Shown in pieces: positions 11,461-21,401 of a stretch of DNA of 64,000 nt (positions are counted from its first letter, which is position 1; every line of letters starts with the position of its first letter). Source of the stretch: Gnetum montanum (Eukaryota > Streptophyta > Gnetopsida > Gnetales > Gnetaceae). A program made the position numbers and the translations under genes. The notes beneath the pieces are model-generated. The model ran no database searches and was not told the origin of the DNA. It saw only the letters and a list, made by a program, of their open reading frames with translations. The DNA is taken from assembly GCA_015680685.1 (NCBI GenBank), contig MNCI01016384.1, positions 789,017-853,016 on the forward strand, written 5' to 3'.

Positions 11461-13329
11461 GACTGAATGAAAACTCATCCTCAAGTTCCTTACAAAATAT
11501 TGGGAAGGTATGGGATTACTGACTGAATGAAAACTAACAACGACAAGGAATAACAGACTCAAAGTGCCCAATGAACGAATCGACAAACATATTACAACAT
11601 TGGTGTTCATGCCCATTGTGGTGAACACTGGATATAGATGACATCCAGACCCTCATTCGGCAACTTGAAGAGAAAGAGAAAGAGAAAAGAAAATGAGGTG
11701 CATTGCTATCGATGTTAGAAATGTGCACTCCATTGTTCATCCATAGCCACATGACCAAACTTGTTGCTTGCATAAATGCTCTAGCTCCAATCCATTCTGA
11801 GTGCTTCCTCCTATCCTAGTCCATTGTTCATGTAATATCCATTTGCACACACAACATAGTCATGAATTAGCAATGATAGATAAGCCATAATGCAGTTAAT
11901 ACCTTGCATCGATATAAGCGCATTGGCTAGGTTGTGGGTATGGCAAATACTGGGTTAGAGGTTTTTAACTAATAAATACCCAAAGTGTAGGGGTGAGGTA
12001 GGTAACTAAATGAAAAAAATTATGATAGAGCCCCCATGGCTAAGAGCCAACCTCTGGTAGCGATAGGGTGGAAAAACTGAAGGAACAATGAAGATGAGGG
12101 AAATAACAACAGTGAAGCTAATAAAATGGATGTCATGGATGGGGATGAAACAAGAAATGGTTGATTGCAAAGAATGTTTAAGGGAAAGAACTTAACAATT
12201 GCACGAAAAAGGAATGCTAGTGGGTCCTCTCCAAAGTAGGCTCATGCCTTTTATTCCTTGATAGACCCACAAACCAAAGAGTCCATTGGCTCTCGGAATG
12301 ACATATGGAAACAATGGTTAAGAACTTACCCACAAGAGTTTACTGCAGAATAATAATGCATCAACTAAGACATAGACTAATCATAAGTAGGTGGAATATG
12401 GGAAGAAATATGGAAGGAGAGGAGGAAATGGAATAGAATCCCAAGAGCAAGGTTGTGTAAAGTCCCTTTTGTATTATGTGGTTAAGGTGACTAAATAAAA
12501 TTCATCCCCAAGTCTGGACTCACCAACCATATCCAGTGACCTTGCATCAATACATTTGACCATCCCATCCTCATGAAGCAACAAGAATGCATCCATCGAG
12601 TCACCACCATTCCAAGGAGAGAAAGATATGAAAGTAGGAAGCGAGAAAGGGCTTTAGGTAGAGGGAACCTTTAGGCATGGGTAACATGTCTTTTCAATGC
12701 CATAATGAGTGTTTGCAGCCCATGTTTCTTTATTATGTCTATGGGGTGTGCTTTGAATTCCCAATAGGTTTTTTTTTCTTATTTGTTTTGCATGAGAACC
12801 ACACCATGCAAAGACTTATTTAGATTTATTCAACTTCTTAATATTTGGTCAATAGAGGAATGGCAGAAAACCCATGAAAAGCATCGAAGTACCCAAGAGA
12901 ATAACCAGCACAAGTGCATCGAATCCCCTTGAAGTCACATTCTTTTCAACCATTGAATCCTTCCTTGGTTTGAAGAATACCAATTCACCAATTCATTAAT
13001 AAGTTTATTTAGAAAAAGGGACAGTACACTTCCAAAGCCAAAGGAGACCACAACATTGAATGGACAAATGGACGACTTGGACTCATTGCCTATTTTATCA
13101 AAAGAACCATATCTTAGTATCAACATTGAAAATCAAATGTAAAAACCAAACATTAGCAATCAACATTATTATAGTCCAACCCACCATCATGAGAACTTAT
13201 TATATAACAAATGAAAGCAAATCAAACAAAGAAATAGTAAGAATGTGAACGATGGTGTAAAACAAAAATAAGTAAAATTGAAAAGATGTGTAAAACAAAA
13301 ATACAAAAAGAGCTAAGGGCTTAGAATGG
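11461..13329 (-). other. E1 3' non-coding region
   Basis: About 1.9 kb between pol and the 3' LTR holds no recognisable env-like frame. It aligns in blocks with 36771-38661 of element A, for example CTACCAGAGGTT and the block around TTTGG.GAGGACCCACTAGC. A purine tract (CATGGGGGCTC on the element strand, near 12030) is kept in both. Confidence 0.7.
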
Positions 13330-14560
13330 TTAGCATTGGTGGCCATCTTCCCCATGACTGAGTTGGAAGGAGGATATCTGAAATAGCGAGTAGGGTTGTC
13401 CACCAACAGGGGTAATATGGATACTGGCTATTCTAGGCTCATGGAAAGGTTTGGTTTGTTTGATGTTGACCAACAATTTCTTATCTAGGCTCTCAAGTTT
13501 GTAAATCATCATGGCTCCTAAAGGAAAAGTTTCATGAATAATATAAGGTCCTTCCCATAGTGTTTGAAATTTAGCACATTGTGGCACATGTGTGGGGTTC
13601 CAATAAAGAACCTTATCTCCTAGTTGGTACTTAACTTTTCTAATTTTCAGGTCAACAGGGTGACTAATCGATTTTCATCTAGCAAGTTAAGGTTTATTAA
13701 CCATTCTTTTTGTGCTAGATTAAGGTCAAGGTTGAGATCACATGTCGTAGATAGTGTACGGAGTTTTGCTTGAATACAAAGCTTTGGGAGTTTTCTGTAC
13801 ACCAACTCATAGGGAGGGTAGCCTATAGGGAGTTTCCATTTGGAGCAATATGCCCAAAGAGCATCATTCAGTTTGGTGCTCTAGTCTTGCCTATATTTGC
13901 TAATGGTTCTTGTCAATATTTTTGTTATCTCCCTATTGGTTACTTTAACTTGACTATTCACTTGAGGGTGGTATGGTGTAGTCAGTTTGTGTTCAACTCC
14001 TAAGCATTGCATCAATTTTCAAAAAGTTGCACCTGTAAAATGTGTGCCATTGTTAGAAATAAGGGCACAAGGCACGCCAAACCTATTAACAATTTTTTGT
14101 TGAACAAATCATGCAGCAGTAGATAATGTACAATCCATAATAGTGGCTGTGTCTACCCATTTTTTGAAATAATCAACAGCAACAACAATATAGGCTTTTC
14201 CATTGGACATTGGTGTAATAGGCCCCATAAAATAAATTCCCCATATGTTGAAGGATTCTAAAGGTTAAATCTATTGTTGTGAACCCTCCATCCTATCAGT
14301 CATTCCCCCATCATGTTGGTAGCACTCACAAGATTGGACGAAATGATGAGCATCTAGGAATAATATAGGCCAATAATATCTTACAATCAAGATTTTAATG
14401 GCTATTCATCTCCTAGCATAATGACCCCCACAAGGACCCTCATGAGCATCTTGGAGAACTTGTAATTGATCTACATTAGGAACACACCATCAGACCATTC
14501 AATTGAGACATACCTTATAAAGGTGTCCATTAATTTTCATGAAATATTTGGCTTGGTGAA
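13330..14560 (-). pseudogene. E1 integrase remnant, all three catalytic acids lost
   Basis: Reading leftward from 14510: VLQDAHEGPCGGHYARR gives the two His of the zinc finger; in SCECYQHDGG the second Cys position is Tyr. The core reads GIYFMGP (D to Y, about 14228-14242), LISNNGTHF (D to N, about 14040-14060) and NSQVKVTNRE (E to K, about 13935-13950). The C-terminal domain follows with VKYQ.GDKVLYW near 13620, then an open stretch 13587-13330 with KFQTLWEGPYIIHETFP. The enzyme would be inactive even without the stops. It is full length, unlike that of element A. Confidence 0.85.
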
Positions 14561-15330
14561 GAAACTACTATTTCTTTTTAGCATCTAACTTTTATGGTGT
14601 TTGATGTGTAAGGAGATAGGTAAGAATGCTGCTATACCAATTTGTTTCCATGGTTAATTGATTATTTACTGCACTTGCAAAGAGATATTCATCAAGAAAG
14701 CAATCAGAAAGTAGATATTCATCCTCTTTGTTGTCCCATCTTAACTCAAATAAATGATCAGCAACAACGTTCATCGTGCCTTTACGATCAATCATTGTAA
14801 GATTGAACTCTTGTAAGATTATGAGCCATCATATGATGTGAGGGCTCACTATTGGTTTATTCAGCAGCAACCAAATTGTACTATGGTCTATGTGTATAAA
14901 TACCTTATAGCACAATACATAGTGCCTAAACATATCTAGTGTAAACACCACAGCCATTAATTCCTTTTCCATTGTGGTGTAGTTGAGTTGTGCACCAGAA
15001 ATACTTCGACTCATGTAGTGAATGTAATAGGGTCATTTTTGGGCAATTAAATATGTGAGTACAGCTCCTAAGGCAAAGTAGGATGTGCTAGTCATTATGT
15101 GGAATGGTCTGGACCAGTCAAGAGCTTGTAGAATAGGTGTTTTTACAAGCTTCTATGTTAAAGTTTGAAAAGCTAACTCACATTCTATGGTCCATTCAAA
15201 AGGTATGTCCTTTTTTGTTAGTTCAACCAATGGTTTTGCAACCCTTGAAAAGTTCTCTATGAATCTCCTATAATAGCTAGTGTGTCCAAAGAATGATCAG
15301 ATGTCTTTTACAGTTTCAAGTTGGCATGTG
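14561..15330 (-). pseudogene. E1 RNase H remnant
   Basis: Open pieces at 15014-14829 and 14795-14592 give YTTMEKELMAVVFTLDMFRHYV, which matches the Y...EKE.LAVV.A...FR.Y block, FIHIDHSTIW, and NVVADHLFEL, the A-DHLSRL end of Athila-type RNase H. TNWYSSILTYLL then leads into the integrase, matching the PWY.DI.NYL block of Athila. Stops separate the pieces. Upstream (15330-15100) the RT-RNase H connection can be followed. Confidence 0.8.
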
Positions 15331-15989
15331 ATTCCTTGGATGACTTTAATCTTTTTGGGGTCTACCTATATCCCTGTTTGTGAAATATTATTCCCTAATA
15401 CTATGCCTTCTTGGACCATTAAATGGATTTTTTGCTAGTTGAACCTTAAATTGGTTTCAACACATAGTTTTAGCAGTTTCTCTAATCGGTCCAATGCTTG
15501 ATTGAAGTTCACTCTATAGGTGGAGAAATGATCCATGAAGACCTCCACACCATTTCCTATTTGCTGCTTGAAGATACTTAGAACCAAATGTTGAAATGTT
15601 GCAAGAGCATTGCATAAGCCAAACAACATCTGTTTGTATGCAAATGTCCCCCAAGGACTTGTGAATGTGGTCTTGGCTTGGTCTTCTGGTGCTATTTGGA
15701 TTTGGTTGTATCCATTATATCCATTCAAAAAAGTATAGTAGCAATGCCCTGTAATGATGTCTAATACCTGGTTGATGAATGGCAATAGAAAGCGGTCTTT
15801 GAATGTTGCCATGTTTAGTAGCCTAAAGTCCATACACATCCTCCATTTACCTCTCTTTTTGGGCACAATAACTAATGGACTAACCCATTCACTATTAGCA
15901 ATGGGGTAGATGAACTCAGCTTTTAGAAGTTGTTCAATTTCTTCTTTAACCACTTGCTTAAGTTTTGGGTTCAATCACCTCTATAATTG
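15331..15989 (-). pseudogene. E1 reverse transcriptase, catalytic box FMDH
   Basis: A 179-codon open frame (15974-15435) carries most of the finger and palm blocks in order: VKEEIEQLLKAEFIYPI, SEWVSPLVIVPKK, KWRMCMDFRLLN, FLNGYNGYNQI, KTTFTSPWGTFAY, LFGLCNALATFQ and VFMDHFSTY. The catalytic box is FMDH (15525-15542), where active enzymes have two Asp. That single change would destroy metal binding, although this is the longest open RT frame in the window. The thumb continues to about 15300 with stops. Confidence 0.9.
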
Positions 15990-16394
15990 TCATCGAGGCT
16001 TCATGGAGGGGTCAGTGTAAATCCTATGTTGGCATATCCTAGGGTCTATTCCAGTTAATTCAGGATATGACCAAGTGAAACCTTTTGACCATTTGTTCAC
16101 CATTTTCAACAATATTTCTTTTTGTTGAGGAGTAAGCCTAGCATTAATAATTACCGATTTTCCATTTTTGAGAAATGTATACTCCATACTGATGGGAAAT
16201 GGTTTTAACTGAAGGGGATCTTGCTTAAAGTTGTCAAGGATTTTCAACTTCCCCCAATTGATATTTTCAATGTTGAGACTTGGAAGTCGATGACGGACTT
16301 GCTCTAATGTGGCTATGCTATCAATGTAAGTGCAAGTCAAACCCTCAGTTGGTTCCATGCATATAGTTGAGTTGCTCTCTTGGTCAATTGTCAA
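15990..16394 (-). pseudogene. E1 protease-RT linker and RT N-terminus
   Basis: A 134-codon open frame. The first part (YIDSIATLEQVRHRLPSL) is a linker; the second (LKPFPISMEYTFLKNGKSV, then TPQQKEILLKMVNKW, FTWSYPELTGIDPRICQHRI) matches the start of Athila-type RT, where P.L+.LP....Y..LG......II....L leads to ..GI.P..C.H+I. It directly precedes the 15974 frame, separated by one stop. The same block lies at 34122-34500 in element A. Confidence 0.8.
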
Positions 16395-16910
16395 CCACTA
16401 GGTTTCTTCCTGTCTTATGGCTGCTGCATACAAGCATCTTTGTATGTTAGTTACTTGTGCACACTGGTTGCATTTAGGCAATGTTAAATGTTGTACAAAC
16501 CAGGACTTCTGCATGCAACTACACCCTCTTTCACTGTATGAAATGCACAAAAATTTATTCTTCTCAATCTTTCCAAATGTATTTTCCTTTGATATTTCTA
16601 GGGAAAGATCTTGTATTCCTAGGTGTACATCAATTGTGCTTAGCCATGCTCTTCCCATTATGATTGGGAAGTCCCCCTTACAATTGTTGACTTGAATCAC
16701 TAGGAAGTTAGTTGGATACGACCATCCACAAATAGTGGTAACAATGTTCTCCACTAGTCCTAATGGGACAATGATGGACTGGTCGACCAACTTTAAATGA
16801 ATGTTAGTCTTTTTTAGTGGAGGCAGGTTCCAGGCTTTATACATTTATTGAGAGATTAAGTTGACACCAGAACTTGAATCCAAAAGAGCTTTTCATGGGT
16901 CATTCCTAGC
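16395..16910 (-). pseudogene. E1 aspartic protease remnant
   Basis: Retropepsin of the polyprotein. The active site reads LLDSSSGVNLIS near 16870-16905, where element A has LDSGSGVNLIS, so the Gly of DSG is lost. One stop follows, then a 148-codon open frame (16844-16398) with LVDQSIIVPLGLVEN, an FLVIQVN block and FPIIMGRAWLSTIDV, matching the DRS...P.G.VED, FVVLD and LILGRPFLATG.A blocks of Athila protease. A Cys-rich tail (CSCMQ, CNQC) follows and is shared with A; its function is unknown to me. Confidence 0.85.
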
Positions 16911-17980
16911 AATTGGTAAATATATAAGAGGACTGCTAGGATTGGAGAATTTCCTAGGAAGATGGCCAACCTTAATCCAATTAGTAATGACATGCGTCAA
17001 CATGACTATGTGCATTGAATGTGGCCTTTGGTTTGAAGGGAGTTCTAAAGTCTCGAATGATGGGACAATTAGCCGCTTATGACTGTAAAGACTTGGTTGG
17101 ACTATTGGTTCTAAAGAAAGGTCTCTTCTTTGTGTGATTCTCTAAACTAATAGTAGGGTGAGAATTAACATCCCTTGTAGCATTACGTTGCTGTGGCTGG
17201 GTAGGGAGCTCACCCTGCATGGCTGGAGTAGGTGGAAATGGACCTAAGGGTGGAAGAGATGTAGCCAAATGAGAGGGATAGTATGTTTGTGGAATATCTC
17301 CCTTAGGAGAAGGAGTTCTATAATATTCATGGGTTTGGTAGTGAGGTTGGGGAGCAACATGACTAGGAGAGTCACGTGGAGAGATGGGCTATTACACGTA
17401 GTATCCATATGGGTCAGATTAATGGTAAGGGTACTATTGATGTGGTGGTGGCATTCCCCATGATTTTGGATGCTACCACTATTGATACTGCTTATTTGGT
17501 TGTGGTGGAGTTCCACTTGGATAATACATCAAGGGTTGGTGGAACTACCTTGGGTTACCTTGGGGATAAGGTAACCTTTGGGGTGTTTTCCTTCTATTTA
17601 ATCATGGGTTGAGTGCATACACCCTAGACTTTAATAGATATGAGATTACAAGGCAACATCCTTTAGGATGGTTATATTGGCATATCTCACATCCACCATC
17701 ATTGTTTGTATCCTAATCCACAACCTCTTCGATGATGGAAAATTTTTCATTACCTTTGTTATGTGCATATTCAGCTTCTCTTTTTTTCTCCTTTCTTAAT
17801 CACTACCTTCCTCTCTAGACTCCTTTACTATTTTAAGAGCTTTTTAAAATCTATTATCTAGGGAGTCCCACATTTGGTCCACCTTCTGATGCAAGTTTTT
17901 GAATGGGCAAGGTTTTTTTATTCACCACCTTTTCAAGTGGTGACTCTATATTATCCTTAAAAAATCTAACTCCCTTCTTT
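16911..17980 (-). pseudogene. E1 gag C-terminal part with zinc knuckle
   Basis: The nucleocapsid-like part binds RNA. A Cys-His box CEICQYNHPKGCC lies at 17653-17691 with spacing C-X2-C-X3-H-X4-C, one residue shorter than the usual C-X2-C-X4-H-X4-C. It is the same in element A, so the short spacing belongs to the family. Leftward follows a Pro/Gln/Tyr-rich low-complexity stretch (17640-17080) up to the protease. Frames change several times. Confidence 0.7.
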
Positions 17981-18607
17981 CAGAGGGAAGGATCTCTATT
18001 ATATTCTTCCACACTCTCTCTTTTTCTTAACTCACCTTCCTCTTTAGCCACTTGGTCCAACAATATTTGTACTTGATGTACCCTAAGCTCAAATAGCCTT
18101 CCTTGGGCATAAGTCCCAAGGGTTCTTCGCATTTTGTGCCTAAGCCCATCTACAAGATGGCGTAGTTGTTCCTTTTGCGAGTAATCGTGGCCTGGGCAAC
18201 GATGTAATAGTGCATAATATTGGCCCATGGTAGCATCAAAGGGTTTCATATCCTCCTTGTTTCCATCCTTGGATTTGCTTTCATAGGTTGGACACTTGAG
18301 AGTATGTTTGATACCTATCATTGAACAATTCTAACATGGTACTCCATTGGCGAATGGATTTCGGTTCTAAGGACCGGTACCAGCTTTCCACTTCCTTAGT
18401 TAGTGTCCATGGAAACAACTTGAGTTTTTGCCATTCATTTTCTATGTTTTTCAAGGCACATGCATCGTGAAATGCTTGCAAATGATTTTGAGGATCAGCG
18501 TTATATCCTCCTTCAAATCGTGGGATATAGTTCATGTCAAATATTTTGATCCTACTATCTTTTTGGTGCCTTTTTAGGATTCTAACAGCCTCAATTATAT
18601 GTAGCAT
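17980..18607 (-). pseudogene. E1 gag core (retrotransposon gag domain)
   Basis: Two overlapping open pieces (18607-18281 and 18321-17980) give one gag core: FEGGYNADPQNHLQAFHDAC, QKLKLFPWTLTKEVESWYRSL and WSTMLELFNDRYQ match the retrotransposon gag domain (F.G....P..HL..F, +L.LFP.SL...A..W..SL, W..L...F...F), and the second piece continues with HRCPGHDYSQKEQLRHLVDG. A single frameshift near 18300 separates them. Particle assembly is the expected role. It is well preserved compared with the rest of the element. Confidence 0.88.
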
Positions 18608-19141
18608 ACTTTGGGTAGCGAGTAGAGGTTCATCTTGATTGTACTATCTATGGAATCTATGATGCCTATGTTGTTCCCTACTCCCCCTCTTTTCATGATG
18701 AGTTTCTCTAGAATACCCTCATCCCCTTTCTCAGCTGCTTTGTCTATGATTCCCATTTTGCTTACCATTATCCTCAGGGTCTTTTTCCTTACGAATACAT
18801 CCAAATCCTGAAGGAGAGGGTGAAGGAGATGATGAAGGTGAAGAAGGAGGACCATCATCATGATGGTGTCTGCTTCCTTATCTTCAGTGGTCACGGCCTC
18901 GATCATGGTTACAATTAGAATGTCCATCTTTGTCATGTGTTTGTGTTCCTTTTTTAAACCCTTTTTTTTCGTCGGTACCAAAATCTAGGTTATGGATAGT
19001 TGGGTGAAGATTCTGATACACAACCCCTTGACCGAAGTCAATAGGAGGAACATCATTGTGTGGGAGACCTCCTGAGGCAGGTTCACCACCCTTATTTTCA
19101 CTTATGACATACAAGAAATTTTGAGACAACTTTCCCTTCAT
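18608..19141 (-). pseudogene. E1 gag N-terminal low-complexity region
   Basis: The gag frame is polar (Ser, Pro, Gly, Asp, His) and holds several stops, while another frame is open over 18981-18595. The piece 19141-18884 reads SENKGGEPASGGLPHNDVP, then FGQGVVYQNLHPTIHNL, and is alignable with 31375-31520 of element A. It links the small upstream frame to the gag core. Confidence 0.6.
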
Positions 19142-19258
19142 GGATTTATGACATCTCTCCTATTGTAGATCCCTTTGACATTGTGCCTCCATGGATTGAT
19201 AGTCTCTTAAGTCATGATCATGCACAACGTACTCTACCTATAAGTGCTGCATACCAAT

Positions 19259-19513
19259 TCATGTGAGATCATGAAGGAGCATGCCCGAGACTGAGTGATC
19301 GAGAGGTAACACTATGTTACCTTCTAAATCACACCAACATAGTTGTTCATCCTGGTGGAGGATAAAGGTAAAGTTTGGTAAATACTCATCAGGATGAATG
19401 TATACCACATGAAACTGTTGAGGGACTAGTGGATTATCATGTGTACTATGCCTCCGATTGTTCCCTGTATCAGACCTAGGTGGTGAAACACTCTCATAAG
19501 AAGAAGGAGACAT
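19259..19513 (-). CDS. Small intact upstream frame of E1 (84 codons)
   Basis: It begins with ATG at 19513, about 119 bases after the primer site, and ends in TGA. The same frame in element A (30960-31217, 85 codons) has the same start, the same stop position and clear protein similarity (SSYES.S.PRS, VVY.HPDEY.PNF.., LEGNIVLP). Both copies are unbroken although the rest of each element is riddled with stops. I know no family for it. It may be the gag N-terminus, with the frame shift behind it shared by both copies, or a separate short protein or upstream frame. Confidence 0.6.
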   Translation of the reverse strand: MSPSSYESVSPPRSDTGNNRRHSTHDNPLVPQQFHVVYIHPDEYLPNFTFILHQDEQLCWCDLEGNIVLPLDHSVSGMLLHDLT

Positions 19514-19631
19514 AAGTGTCTATTCAGTATGCAATACTTTTCATTTCACTAATTGTGAGATAACCAACCCTAAGGGTTTGTTCTAATGTTGTAAAGATTT
19601 CTAAGTTCTAGCTAATGCACAAACAACAAAG

Positions 19632-19650
19632 TCCCTAGAAATGGTGCTAA
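19632..19650 (-). promoter_or_regulatory. E1 primer-binding site, tRNA-Asp type
   Basis: Immediately inside the 5' LTR the element strand reads TTAGCACCATTTCTAGGGAC. It resembles TGGCGCCGTTGCCGGGGA, the complement of the plant tRNA-Asp 3' end, with about six changes, mostly G to A or C to T. Element A has a closer version. Confidence 0.7.
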
Positions 19651-20469
19651 TGATGAGCAATGAGGTATCCCTACACTCAACCATACGAATACGAACGTAC
19701 ATGCACGATTCGGTTGAATTCCAAGGACTAAGTTCTTATGTGTCTTTATAGGACCCAGACAGATTAGTCAATCGTTGTCTTCCTAAGCGTACTTGTATAG
19801 TACGATTGTATGGTTAAGTAAACTTGAGGTATATGATTTTTATATATTTTTGTGTTTTATGCATAGGTGCTACAAAGGGAAAAGTGAACTAATTAAGTAA
19901 CCAATTTAATTTAACTAATTGACTATGCTCTAACTAGTCCTAACACCAACATTCGTTCCCACTTGTCGTCCACATCCTGAACTAGTGCAACACTACTAGG
20001 GTTACCAAACGCTAATCGTTACTGGGTTACCAAGTGTTCCACACATGCTTGAAGTGGTCATACTGAGTGTGCTTACTTGGGGGAGTTAACAAGGAGAGAG
20101 AGAGAACATTAATTAACTAAGAAAAGCATTAAATAACTGTAAATAACATTAAATAAGCAATTCTAAATATTACAAGGTTTATCACAAAGTTTGTCTTTAT
20201 TTCTGACCACAAGGTGTGCTTAGGTACACAATGCTCGAATAAAGATTCATTCCCTTTATGACTCCTACTGCAGGCACTCAGAAATAATTCTAACTCTAAG
20301 AAGGAAAAAAGGCAAGAGTTCGGGTAAGGGACTAAGACTAATTAACCAACTATTACCAAACCAAGTGTACCCGCCTCTTATTTATAGGCCACAAGATAGG
20401 CCCAGATATCGGATGTCTGATATCGCTTGGAAGGCTCCGATATCACGTACCCGATATCGCAACTCATCA
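19651..20469 (-). repeat. E1 5' LTR
   Basis: 819 bp, ends TGATGAG / CTCATCA on the + strand. U3 (right part) holds the phased GATATC array and a TATA box; R carries AATAAAG-type wording (inverted, near 20205) followed by TTTGTGATAAACC. It keeps more CpG and more GATATC than the 3' copy. Confidence 0.92.
20379..20458 (-). promoter_or_regulatory. E1 U3 promoter: phased GATATC array and TATA box
   Basis: On the element strand four GATATC palindromes (starts on the + strand 20453, 20439, 20419, 20405) are spaced 14, 20 and 14 bases. The TATA box TATAAATA (20386-20379) begins 24 bases after the last. The same spacings occur in the E1 3' LTR and both LTRs of element B. Confidence 0.75.
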
Positions 20470-21000
20470 CATATGTTATTAACATGGTCAATTTTGGTAA
20501 TGTGTAGGCCCCATAGATCATGAGAAAAAATACCTGGGTTTTCACACACTAGGATAATGAAATTAACTATGAAATTAAGCTCATGCATTGACATATCTTG
20601 AAAAATAAATGTTTATTATCCCACACACTACCCATCCAACTCCCACATGCTACCTAGTGGACCCCATAGAGTCTAGGAAAAATCACCAAGGGTTTCACAT
20701 GCTATATTTGTGACATTGATTAGGAAACTAACCTCATACAATTCATTCTTGTATGAGATTAACATCTAAGTTTTCATACACTATCAAAATGATAAAACAA
20801 GATGACATGTGGATCCCACAACTCTAAAACCTAAACACCAAGTGTCAAACACCTTGGTCATGTGAAATTGACAATGAAATTAGCTTCTATACACTGTCAA
20901 ATTTGACTTCATGTCCCATACACTACCTAGATCAGTCCCATATGTTGTCATGTAGGCCCCATAGCTCTAAAACTCAAGTACTGTAAGCTAAATACATTGT
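20470..21000. repeat. About 150-bp tandem array, right part
   Basis: Units begin with GTAGGCCCCATAG or a variant at 20504, 20657, 20809 and 20952 (spacings 153, 152, 143). The inner landmark GAAATTA.GCTC recurs near 20571, 20724 and 20874. Units are about 60-70% alike by eye. The left end of the array lies at 10440-10650, on the other side of E1. Confidence 0.75.
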
Positions 21001-21100
21001 GCTAGCATGTGTGGTGGCTTATTTGACATAAATAAGCTATCAACCTAGTTGATACTATCCATAAGCTATCCAGACTAGCTAAACAAGTTGCAAAGCTAGC

Positions 21101-21142
21101 TTATGGAGCTCACAAGATGGGTTATGGAGCTCACAAGATGGG
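21101..21142. repeat. Perfect 21-bp tandem duplication
   Basis: TTATGGAGCTCACAAGATGGG occurs twice without a gap (21101-21121, 21122-21142) and a third, partial copy starts at 21143. Being perfect, it is recent compared with its surroundings. Confidence 0.85.
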
Positions 21143-21197
21143 TTATGGTAGCTATGGAGCTCACAAACTACCAGACTAGGTCTCACATGCTCACAAG

Positions 21198-21401
21198 CTA
21201 CCATACTAAGCCTCATACACCATCAAGCTAATCAAAAGTAATCACATGTTATGCTACTAAGTCTCATATGTTGTTAAGATGATCTAAAGTGGTCATATGC
21301 TACCCTACTAAGCATTGCACACTATCAAGATAACCCAAGATGATGACACACTACCTCATCAAGTTCCACATGCTATGAACATATTCCAAGATATCCACAT
21401 G
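21198..21401. repeat. 51-bp tandem repeat, four units
   Basis: CTACCATACTAAG-like starts lie at 21198, 21249, 21300 and 21351, an exact 51-base period. Inside each unit CA.GCTATCAAG and ACATG-like wording recurs. Units are diverged but keep length. Confidence 0.7.

Larger units (their letters stand above)
10651..20469 (-). mobile_element. Element E1: complete dead Athila-type Ty3/gypsy element
   Basis: Both LTRs begin and end TGATGAG / CTCATCA. The flanking bases are CATAT on both sides (10646-10650 and 20470-20474), a perfect 5-bp target duplication. Reading leftward: 5' LTR, primer site, a small open frame, gag, zinc knuckle, protease, RT, RNase H, integrase, about 1.9 kb non-coding, purine tract, 3' LTR. 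The tRNA-Asp primer site and the protease and RNase H wording resemble the Athila lineage. The LTRs differ by roughly a tenth of positions or more by eye, nearly all transitions, so the insertion is old. All three integrase acids and one RT catalytic Asp are lost. Confidence 0.92.

Noticed and set aside
16417-16695. + strand open frame of 92 codons inside E1
   Set aside because: Shadow of the E1 protease frame on the minus strand; wording has no family and codon bias follows the antisense.
21198-21401. Possible CRISPR-like array
   Set aside because: The units are contiguous diverged tandem copies without unique spacers, and the genome is a plant's.
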